Shown in pieces: positions 17,164-24,102 of a stretch of 36,652 nt of DNA. The position numbers and the translations under genes were made by a program. This stretch comes from Flavobacteriaceae bacterium (lineage in GTDB: Bacteria > Bacteroidota > Bacteroidia > Flavobacteriales > Flavobacteriaceae). The stretch is taken from the NCBI GenBank assembly GCA_019634365.1, contig JAHQVM010000112.1, positions 1 to 36,652 on the forward strand, given 5' to 3'. The notes under the pieces were generated by a model that saw nothing but the letters and a program-made list of their open reading frames with translations, was not told the DNA's origin and searched no databases. Each line of letters opens with the position of its first letter. Position 1 is the first letter of the stretch.

Positions 17164-18079
17164 ATGGGCGAAGTACAACCACGTTTTGGTCATTGTAGCT
17201 GTACGCTATTCGCATGGCGTTGAACACCGTAGACAGTGCTACTTCTTGGTTATTATGTCCGAAACTTCCCGTAAACCGAGCACTGTCATCAATTGCTTTG
17301 GTATCGAACGTTAGTGAATATTGTTTTTCCAATTCGTTTAGGACGTAATTGAGTGGTACACTTTTAAAGCTGCTTTCTCCTTGCAGCCAGCTCGGCCTGC
17401 CTTGTGCAGACCTTCCTTCCTCAACAGCAAATCCGTTGATCCTGCGTACCGTCATACCCGGTAATAATACGCGAGCTTCATCTTGGTTACGCACCTCTAC
17501 CATTCCTTCATAACAGGTTACTTCAAAATAGTCCAAAGTGGTCTTTACATTAAACTGTGTCCCTAACACCTTAACGCTACCATTGTTGGTCATGACCGTA
17601 AAGGCACTCCCTTTCTCGACCTTGAAATAAGCCTCACCGTCCAATCGAACCTCACGGTTAGCGTCCCAATTGCCTTCATCATAACTCAATTGTGTCTTGG
17701 CATTCAATATGACTTCAGATTCGTCTAACAACGCAATAGTAATCTGTTCCGAAAATGAAGTGGAAATGGTCGTTGTTCCGTTTTCAAAATAAAAATAGCT
17801 TGCCAAAAATAAAAGAAGGGAAGCCGCTATTGCCATAGCCAAACGGATATTCTTTCTTCGAATAGGCTTTACCTTTCCTTTTGAATGAATCCGATCCTGA
17901 ATGGCAGCAAAGGAATCTTCACTTGGTGGACTGAGGAGTTCTGTACCTAGCTTTAATTTTCTGTAGAACGCTATATCTTCTTCAGATACGTGCTTCGACA
18001 GTTCGGCATCGGTTATTTCACCGGCCATCCATTGGGCGAGATACACTTCTTGATCGTTATTTAAATTCGTTTTTTCCAT
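17156..18079 (-). CDS. FecR family anti-sigma factor
   Basis: This 307-residue protein has a cytoplasmic N-terminus (about 75 residues, sigma-binding), one membrane segment (LAMAIAASLLLFLASYFYF, residues about 81-100), a periplasmic FecR domain (ILNAKTQLSYDEGNW, LDGEAYFKVEKG, VKVLGTQFNVK), and a C-terminal STN-like DUF4974 domain (FKSVPLNYVLNELEKQY). In FecIR systems it holds the sigma factor until the loaded receptor signals. It is translationally coupled to the receptor gene (8-nt overlap). Directly upstream lies a 30-bp two-box element also found before the Kazal lipoprotein gene, so fecR and the receptor are likely autoregulated by the sigma factor. Confidence 0.93.
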   Translation of the reverse strand: MEKTNLNNDQEVYLAQWMAGEITDAELSKHVSEEDIAFYRKLKLGTELLSPPSEDSFAAIQDRIHSKGKVKPIRRKNIRLAMAIAASLLLFLASYFYFENGTTTISTSFSEQITIALLDESEVILNAKTQLSYDEGNWDANREVRLDGEAYFKVEKGSAFTVMTNNGSVKVLGTQFNVKTTLDYFEVTCYEGMVEVRNQDEARVLLPGMTVRRINGFAVEEGRSAQGRPSWLQGESSFKSVPLNYVLNELEKQYSLTFDTKAIDDSARFTGSFGHNNQEVALSTVFNAMRIAYSYNDQNVVVLRPYE

Positions 18080-18092
18080 AGATCATCATGGG

Positions 18093-18122
18093 TACGACAA
18101 TTCAGCAAGGGAAAACCCTACC
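18093..18122 (-). promoter_or_regulatory. candidate ECF sigma promoter of fecR-receptor
   Basis: On the minus strand GGTAGGGTTTT (18122-18112), 11 nt, then TTGTCGTA (18100-18093). The same two boxes, with identical spacing, recur on the plus strand at 18718-18747 (24 of 30 positions identical; differences sit almost only in the spacer). The second box ends 13 nt before the fecR ATG, so the leader would be very short. The two-box form is compatible with an ECF (FecI-type) promoter. Confidence 0.78.
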
Positions 18123-18138
18123 TTATATTCATTTTATT

Positions 18139-18651
18139 TTAAACATTTCCTATTTTTTCCCGCATCGTCTTCAATGCCAAATGCATTCTCTTTTCTACTG
18201 CTTTAACCGAAATCCCAAGTATTTGGCTTATTTCTGCATACTTCTTTTTCTCCATCCTATTCATTAAGAAAACCTCTCGTTGGGTCTCGGGCAAGTCTGC
18301 AATGGCTTGTTCAATCTTTTGGAGGAATTCTTTCTCCAACAGAATGAACTCAGGTGATTCGGGATTGTTCTTTGCAATGGAGTTCTTTTCAAAATTCCGT
18401 TTCACTTTTCTGTGCTTGATCCAATTCAGAAAAATATGGTTGGCAGAGGTAAACAAATATCCTTTTACTTTACTGTAGGAAACGCGATCACAATTTTCCC
18501 AGAGTTTTACAAATGCTTCCTGCAGGATATCCTCGGTCAAATCCAAATCCTGAGTCTTAAAGAATAGGAATTGTTTCAAATCACGGGAATGGGTTTTGAA
18601 AATAGTTTCAAAAACGGCCGGTTTACATATTTTTTCCAGTTCTTTGAGCAT
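18139..18651 (-). CDS. ECF RNA polymerase sigma factor, FecI-like
   Basis: This 170-residue sigma-70 family protein has region 2 (DLTEDILQEAFVKLWEN and a VKGYLFTSANHIFLNWIKHRK segment) and region 4 (DLPETQREVFLMNRMEKKKYAEISQILGIS, split by a turn, then VKAVEKRMHLALK). The length and the linker fit Bacteroidota FecI-type ECF factors. It directly precedes fecR and the STN receptor gene, the standard layout of a cell-surface signalling module. Its own promoter seems to be different from the shared 30-bp element: only a housekeeping-like -7 box (18687-18694) is seen, which would keep a basal level of sigma factor. Confidence 0.93.
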   Translation of the reverse strand: MLKELEKICKPAVFETIFKTHSRDLKQFLFFKTQDLDLTEDILQEAFVKLWENCDRVSYSKVKGYLFTSANHIFLNWIKHRKVKRNFEKNSIAKNNPESPEFILLEKEFLQKIEQAIADLPETQREVFLMNRMEKKKYAEISQILGISVKAVEKRMHLALKTMREKIGNV

Positions 18652-18686
18652 GGTTGGATCACAAACTTTTGGGTCTGGGGTGTGGT

Positions 18687-18694
18687 CAAAGCTA
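18687..18694 (-). promoter_or_regulatory. candidate -7 box for the sigma factor gene
   Basis: TAGCTTTG on the minus strand fits TAnnTTTG and would give a leader of about 30 nt. A -33 box is not evident. No copy of the ECF-type element lies in this direction. Confidence 0.35.
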
Positions 18695-18717
18695 TGTAAA
18701 AAATTAATTTATTCTTG

Positions 18718-18747
18718 GGTAGGGTTTTTTAATCCTGAGTTGTCGTA
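18718..18747 (+). promoter_or_regulatory. candidate ECF sigma promoter of the Kazal lipoprotein gene
   Basis: GGTAGGGTTTT (18718-18728), 11 nt, then TTGTCGTA (18740-18747): the same element as the one before fecR, on the opposite strand. It ends 47 nt upstream of the lipoprotein ATG. Conserved boxes around a diverged spacer of equal length are what a shared sigma-factor promoter would look like. Confidence 0.8.
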
Positions 18748-18794
18748 TGGTTGATTAATCGCAAAAAAGCGCGCCCACTATTAACCTTAAACCT

Positions 18795-20480
18795 ATGAAA
18801 ATGAAGCATTTCAAAATATTTTTTGCCGCATGCCTACTTTCACTCATGTTTGTGGCTTGTACTAATGATGAAGCCATAACGCCCCCGCAAAATGTTCAGG
18901 AAAGTGAGTCCGTGCAAAATGCATTATCGCAGTTGGAAACCCATTTCGATGACAACGGAGTCCTACTTAGTGATACCAACCCAACGGGGAATCTGGTCAT
19001 CGATTTTTGTTTCGAGTTCGTTTATCCCATTACCCTCATTTACAATAACGGCGCAACCGTTACGGTTGAAAATCTGGGTGAACTTATCACGGTCATCCTA
19101 AATTCAACCCCAGAACTCTATATAGTAGGGATTGAATTCCCCTTCGATGTCATATGGTATAATCCTGCTACGAATGAGACCGAAGTGGTGACGATTAATA
19201 ATGAAGATGAATTCATCACCTTAATCGAAACCTGTAATTTCGATCCTTGCATCTGTCCCGATGTGGTCGATCCCGTATGTGTTGAAATCATTACCGATGA
19301 AGGCCCCATAATTCTAACGTTCCCAAATCCATGTATTGCAGAATGCGAAGGGTTTACTGAAGAAGACTATGTAGATTGCGAAAACGACTGTCAATGTACC
19401 GATGAGTACGAGCCTGTTTGTGTAGAAAGCGGCGGTGCCATTATTGAATTCGGAAACGAATGTTTGGCCCTTTGTGAAGGATTTACTCCCGAAGACTTTG
19501 TAGATTGTCCAACCGATTGTGACTGTCCAACAGAAATAGATCCAGTCTGTGTGGAGACTCCGAGCGGAAATATCATTCAGTTCGACAATGAGTGCTTAGC
19601 ACTTTGTGAAGGCTTCGAAGTTGAGGATTTTGTGGACTGTCCCGTTGAAGATTGCGAGATTACCAATGTTACCGTAGAGGTTGGCGAATGTGATGCTGCT
19701 GGCAACGTATACGAAGTCACCATCGATTTTGAGGTACTTAATCCTACCGGCGATACTTTCGAAGTAACTAAGTTAGACGGTGTTTTAATTGGAAGCTTCC
19801 CTTACACAAGTCTACCACTCACCCTTGAGTTTGAATCCAATGCTGCCGAAGCTGGAGTAATTGTTTGTGTTAGTGATGTCCCTGAATGTTGTACCACCAT
19901 AACCTGGATTCCCCCAACATGTGGCGGAGGTGAATGTGCCATTACCAATTTAACCGTGGATGTTGGCGAATGCGACCCATCAGGGGTGTATGCACTCACC
20001 ATTGATTTCGATTATGTAAATGCAGATAATGAATTCTTCGATTTGTTTATTAGGGACGAAGTTTTCATTGGATTCTTCGAACTTTCACAATTACCACTTA
20101 CTATTGCTTTCGAGCCCAGTGGATTCGATAATGACTATATCCGGGTATGTATCAACGATAACCCAGATTGTTGTGCAGAAATCGAATGGGTTCCACCTGC
20201 CTGTCCCGGGGAGTGTGAATGCAACAGTCTATACGATCCTGTATGCGTAGGTACTGGCGGAGCAGTGATAACCTATTTTAACGCCTGTTATGCAGAATGT
20301 GATGGATTCACCGAAGCTGATTACGTAGACTGTGATCCTGTTGAACCGTGTGTCGATTGTATCTCAGAACCTTACGAACCTCTATGTGTAGAATTTGGAG
20401 GAACCGTACTCACCATGTACAATGAATGCTTCCTATTCTGTAACGGATTTACAGGCGATGATATCGTTGACTGTAATTAA
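18795..20480 (+). CDS. lipoprotein with five Kazal-like modules
   Basis: This is a 561-residue lipoprotein with lipobox LMFVAC (Cys22). The acidic pair in CTNDE just after the Cys resembles surface-export signals of Bacteroidota lipoproteins. Residues about 35-147 form an N-terminal domain (CFEFVYPITLIYNNGATVTV). Five Kazal-like cysteine modules follow at about 152-195, 199-238, 242-282, 474-513 and 519-560, each of the form C-x-C...DPVCV...F-x-N-x-C-x-A-x-C-x-GF...D-x-VDC. Between modules 3 and 4 are two copies of a roughly 90-residue Cys-containing beta domain (287-376, 381-470). Kazal domains inhibit serine proteases, but these loops lack the usual VCGxDGxTY, so binding roles are equally possible. 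The divergent sigma/FecR/receptor genes and the shared promoter element tie it to that system. The protein is very acidic. Confidence 0.82.
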   Translation: MKMKHFKIFFAACLLSLMFVACTNDEAITPPQNVQESESVQNALSQLETHFDDNGVLLSDTNPTGNLVIDFCFEFVYPITLIYNNGATVTVENLGELITVILNSTPELYIVGIEFPFDVIWYNPATNETEVVTINNEDEFITLIETCNFDPCICPDVVDPVCVEIITDEGPIILTFPNPCIAECEGFTEEDYVDCENDCQCTDEYEPVCVESGGAIIEFGNECLALCEGFTPEDFVDCPTDCDCPTEIDPVCVETPSGNIIQFDNECLALCEGFEVEDFVDCPVEDCEITNVTVEVGECDAAGNVYEVTIDFEVLNPTGDTFEVTKLDGVLIGSFPYTSLPLTLEFESNAAEAGVIVCVSDVPECCTTITWIPPTCGGGECAITNLTVDVGECDPSGVYALTIDFDYVNADNEFFDLFIRDEVFIGFFELSQLPLTIAFEPSGFDNDYIRVCINDNPDCCAEIEWVPPACPGECECNSLYDPVCVGTGGAVITYFNACYAECDGFTEADYVDCDPVEPCVDCISEPYEPLCVEFGGTVLTMYNECFLFCNGFTGDDIVDCN

Positions 20481-20523
20481 GACTAGCGCTCTAGAATACG
20501 TTGGTTGTTAAGTTTAAGTTGGT

Positions 20524-20557
20524 AGGCCGCCCTATTGGGTGGCCTGTTTTATTTTAT
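20524..20557 (+). terminator. rho-independent terminator after the Kazal lipoprotein gene
   Basis: A 9-bp stem (AGGCCGCCC / GGGTGGCCT, one G-T pair) with a TATT loop spans 20524-20545 and is followed by GTTTTATTTTAT. Confidence 0.88.
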
Positions 20558-20560
20558 AGG

Positions 20561-20589
20561 TTGGGTTTCACTTCTAAATAGTACCTTTG
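20561..20589 (+). promoter_or_regulatory. candidate promoter for dgkA
   Basis: TTG (20561-20563), an 18-nt spacer and TACCTTTG (20582-20589) match the Bacteroidota housekeeping pattern. The start would lie about 18 nt before the GTG start codon of dgkA. Confidence 0.6.
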
Positions 20590-20613
20590 CGGCCTAACAT
20601 GTTCCCAGATTAA

Positions 20614-20976
20614 GTGAAGAAAAAGTCCTTTCTCGTAAAACGATTGCTCGGTTTTAAATACGCTACCAAAGGCGCATGGATGCTTCTTAAAAACGAAGCG
20701 AGTATTCAAGTGCAAGCCGCTATTGCAGTGATCATGACAGTGGCGGGTTTTTATTTTCAAATCTCTCCTGCCGAATGGATTTTTCAAACATTGGCCATCG
20801 GTTTGGTAATGAGTATCGAGGGGCTAAACACAGCAGCAGAGGAAATCGCAAACTTTGTCCATCCAGACTTCCATAACAAAATTGGATATATTAAAGATGT
20901 CGCAGCAGGGGCCGTTTTCTTCGCGGCCATTGCAGCCGTGGTCGTAGGCTGTATTATTTACATTCCAAAATTCTGA
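20614..20976 (+). CDS. dgkA: diacylglycerol/undecaprenol kinase family protein
   Basis: This 120-residue membrane protein of the prokaryotic DgkA fold has three hydrophobic helices. The family signature is EGLNTAAEEIANFV (residues about 69-82), with Glu and Asn residues that bind Mg-ATP. Gram-positive and Bacteroidota members often phosphorylate undecaprenol rather than diacylglycerol, so the lipid substrate is open. The start is GTG at 20614; no in-frame ATG lies upstream before the promoter. It precedes ftsK at 71 nt. Confidence 0.88.
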   Translation: MKKKSFLVKRLLGFKYATKGAWMLLKNEASIQVQAAIAVIMTVAGFYFQISPAEWIFQTLAIGLVMSIEGLNTAAEEIANFVHPDFHNKIGYIKDVAAGAVFFAAIAAVVVGCIIYIPKF

Positions 20977-21022
20977 TCGGTAAACTTCAAAATTTTATCT
21001 AGATTCGAACGTTAACAATTTG

Positions 21023-21030
21023 TACTTTTG
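21023..21030 (+). promoter_or_regulatory. candidate -7 box for ftsK
   Basis: TACTTTTG fits TAnnTTTG and lies 17 nt upstream of the ftsK ATG. A -33 TTG at the normal distance is not visible. Confidence 0.4.
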
Positions 21031-21047
21031 TGTAACGACAACCAACT

Positions 21048-23447
21048 ATGGCGAAAAAAAAGACAACAAAAAAAAGGACAGCCAAAAAACCTAGAAAAAA
21101 AATATCCTTCTCGCTTTCAAGGCAACAAAAAATCATCTTGGGTTGTGCCCTGTTCTTTTTCGGTCTAGCGCTGCTCTTTTCCTTTATTTCCTATTTCTTC
21201 ACCTGGCAGGCAGACCAAAGTGCCGTAGGTGAGTTGAGTAGGGAGAATGACGCACAGAATTGGTTGTCATCTGTGGGAAGGGATTTATCAGAATTCTTTA
21301 TCGGAAATGGTTTTGGGATTTCCGCCTTTATCATAGCATTTCTCATTGGACTTACGGGCATTTATTTTTTCTTCGATTACGCAAAAAAACAATTGCTTCG
21401 ATTTTGGTTTTGGGGACTACTTATGACCGTATGGCTTTCCGTCTTTTTTGGTTTTTTCGCAGTAGAAAAGACCATCTTTAGCGGAGTAGTCGGTTTCGAA
21501 ATCAATGACTTGCTACAGCAGTATATGGGGCTCATAGGAGCCATCTTAGTGATGGCATTTTTGGCAGTCATTTATTTGGTGATTCGCCTAAAAATGACTC
21601 CTGAAAAAATTTCCGCCGCCCTTAAAAAGACCAAAAAAGAAATCCAAGACGATTTTAATACAGATCAATCGCTACCATCGGATGAAACCGGAATTGAGCA
21701 AACCGATTATGAAAAAGAAGTCATCGACACGGTGATAACGCCTACTCAGGAAATTAATCTGAATCCTGAACCCATAGAAGATGAAATTCTGGAGGAGCCC
21801 ACCCTAAAAACTGTTGAAGAACCTACTAAGGCTGAAGCTCCGGAAATGGACGTTACCATGGAAGTAGAAGCGGCACCTCAGGAAGAAGAAGTGACCGAGA
21901 ATCTTGCCAAAAAACTGGTGGATGATTTTGGTGAATTCGATCCTACTTTGGAATTGGGTAATTTTAAATTCCCTACCATCGAATTGCTGAAAGATTACAG
22001 TGGTGGGCAAGGTATTACGATTAATCAAGAAGAACTGGAGGCCAACAAAAATCGTATTGTCCAGACCCTGAGCAATTACAAAATTGGTATTGCCAACATT
22101 AAAGCTACCGTAGGACCCACGGTTACCCTTTACGAAATCGTACCGGAAGCCGGGATTCGAATTTCGAAAATCAAGAACCTAGAAGATGACATTGCCCTTT
22201 CCCTTTCGGCATTGGGCATTCGAATCATTGCCCCAATCCCGGGAAGAGGAACCATTGGTATTGAAGTGCCCAACAAGAATCCGCAAATCGTATCCATGCG
22301 ATCTGCCGTGGCCTCACCCAAGTTTCAGAATGCAGAAATGGAACTTCCCCTCACCCTGGGGAAAACCATTAGCAATGAAACCTTCGTGGTGGATTTGGCG
22401 AAAATGCCGCACTTGTTGATGGCGGGAGCCACGGGGCAGGGAAAATCGGTTGGATTAAATGCCATACTTACCTCCTTGCTGTACAAAAAACATCCTGCTG
22501 AGGTTAAATTTGTTTTGGTAGATCCCAAAAAAGTGGAACTAACACTTTTCAATAAAATAGAACGGCACTATTTGGCGAAATTACCAGATACCGAAGAGGC
22601 TATCATTACCGATACCAATAAGGTGATCAACACTTTGAATTCCCTGTGTATCGAGATGGATACACGTTATGATCTCCTTAAGGACGCCATGTGCCGTAAC
22701 ATTAAGGAGTACAATGTTAAATTCAAGGCAAGGAAACTAAATCCGCATGACGGGCACAAGTTTTTACCCTATATCGTATTGGTCATCGACGAATTTGCCG
22801 ACCTCATCATGACGGCGGGTAAAGAAGTGGAAACACCTATCGCGCGTTTGGCACAATTGGCCCGTGCCATTGGTATTCATTTAATTATTGCCACCCAACG
22901 ACCTTCGGTAAATGTAATCACCGGTATCATTAAGGCGAATTTCCCGGCCAGAATTGCATTCAGGGTGACCAGTAAAATCGATTCTCGTACGATCTTGGAT
23001 GCCGCTGGAGCCGATCAGTTAATCGGTCGAGGTGACATGTTATATACCCAAGGGAACGATCTCACCCGGATTCAATGTGCCTTTGTCGACACTCCAGAAG
23101 TTGCCGATATCACCGAATATATTGGTTCCCAGAAAGCGTATCCCGATGCCCATCTCCTTCCAGAGTATGTGGGTGAAGAAGGTGGCACAACTATTGATAT
23201 AAGTGTGGAAGAACGGGACAAATTGTTTCGTGAAGCCGCAGAAGTTTTAGTCATTGCGCAGCAAGGTTCGGCCTCGCTATTGCAACGAAAATTAAAGCTA
23301 GGGTACAATCGCGCCGGCCGTATCATAGATCAACTAGAGGCAGCAGGTGTGGTAGGTCCCTTCGAAGGCAGCAAGGCGAGACAGGTACTCGTTCCAACAA
23401 TAGATGCATTAAACCAACTTTTAGACAACGAAAACAACGATTTGTAA
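21048..23447 (+). CDS. ftsK: DNA translocase FtsK
   Basis: This 799-residue septal DNA pump moves chromosome termini through the closing septum and activates dimer resolution. A basic, Lys-rich N-terminus (residues 1-25) is followed by four or so membrane segments up to about residue 180 and an acidic linker (about 190-290). The motor domain has Walker A GATGQGKSVG (near residue 459) and Walker B LVIDEFADLI (near 575). The C-terminal gamma winged helix (LLQRKLKLGYNRAGRIIDQLE) would read polar DNA motifs. The length is typical for Bacteroidota FtsK/SpoIIIE. lolA starts one base after the stop, so ftsK-lolA-lptG form an operon. Confidence 0.96.
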   Translation: MAKKKTTKKRTAKKPRKKISFSLSRQQKIILGCALFFFGLALLFSFISYFFTWQADQSAVGELSRENDAQNWLSSVGRDLSEFFIGNGFGISAFIIAFLIGLTGIYFFFDYAKKQLLRFWFWGLLMTVWLSVFFGFFAVEKTIFSGVVGFEINDLLQQYMGLIGAILVMAFLAVIYLVIRLKMTPEKISAALKKTKKEIQDDFNTDQSLPSDETGIEQTDYEKEVIDTVITPTQEINLNPEPIEDEILEEPTLKTVEEPTKAEAPEMDVTMEVEAAPQEEEVTENLAKKLVDDFGEFDPTLELGNFKFPTIELLKDYSGGQGITINQEELEANKNRIVQTLSNYKIGIANIKATVGPTVTLYEIVPEAGIRISKIKNLEDDIALSLSALGIRIIAPIPGRGTIGIEVPNKNPQIVSMRSAVASPKFQNAEMELPLTLGKTISNETFVVDLAKMPHLLMAGATGQGKSVGLNAILTSLLYKKHPAEVKFVLVDPKKVELTLFNKIERHYLAKLPDTEEAIITDTNKVINTLNSLCIEMDTRYDLLKDAMCRNIKEYNVKFKARKLNPHDGHKFLPYIVLVIDEFADLIMTAGKEVETPIARLAQLARAIGIHLIIATQRPSVNVITGIIKANFPARIAFRVTSKIDSRTILDAAGADQLIGRGDMLYTQGNDLTRIQCAFVDTPEVADITEYIGSQKAYPDAHLLPEYVGEEGGTTIDISVEERDKLFREAAEVLVIAQQGSASLLQRKLKLGYNRAGRIIDQLEAAGVVGPFEGSKARQVLVPTIDALNQLLDNENNDL

Positions 23448-23448
23448 G

Positions 23449-24090
23449 ATGAAGAAAGTAATTTTTTTAGCAATGATTTTAGGCTGCGTTTCTTTGGCAC
23501 AGGCGCAGAATGCCAATTCTTTGCTTAATGAAGTATCGGAAAAGGTTAAGAGCTATGAAAATATCGTGATCGATTTTAAATGGAACCTTAACAACGCAAA
23601 AGAAGGTGTAAACCAAGACACCCGTGGAGACGTAACCATACAAGGAGAGCAGTATTTACTCAATATGCTGGGAACAACCCGTATGTTCGATGGCAATAAC
23701 ATCTACACCATTGTTCCTGAAGATGAAGAAGTAACCATTTCAGGTTATAACGCTCAAGACGACAAGGAAATAACCCCTTCCAAACTACTTACGTTTTACG
23801 AAAACGGGTATACCTCTAAAATGGATATTTCTCAAACCGTGAAGGGACGGAAGATTCAATACGTGAAGTTGGTGCCGATAGATTCAAAGGCCGAAATAAA
23901 AGACATTCTGTTGGGGATCGATGCGCAGACGAAGCATATCTACCGATTGATCCAAACAGACGCCAACGGCACGAAGTATACACTTACTGTTAATTCTTTT
24001 AAAACCAATCAGCCATTATCAAAAACACTTTTTACCTTTGACCAGGCAAAGTTCGAGAAAGATGGATACTACATCAATCGATTGGACTAA
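23449..24090 (+). CDS. lolA: outer membrane lipoprotein carrier protein LolA
   Basis: This 213-residue periplasmic protein has a signal peptide (MKKVIFLAMILGCVSLAQAQ). The fold region includes MLGTTRMFDGNNIYTIVPED and a C-terminal LFTFDQAKF segment, typical of Bacteroidota LolA. LolA accepts lipoproteins released from the inner membrane and carries them to the outer membrane. It begins one base after ftsK and ends 12 bases before lptG, so the three genes are co-transcribed. Confidence 0.93.
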   Translation: MKKVIFLAMILGCVSLAQAQNANSLLNEVSEKVKSYENIVIDFKWNLNNAKEGVNQDTRGDVTIQGEQYLLNMLGTTRMFDGNNIYTIVPEDEEVTISGYNAQDDKEITPSKLLTFYENGYTSKMDISQTVKGRKIQYVKLVPIDSKAEIKDILLGIDAQTKHIYRLIQTDANGTKYTLTVNSFKTNQPLSKTLFTFDQAKFEKDGYYINRLD

Positions 24091-24102
24091 TAAAGTGTTT
24101 GT

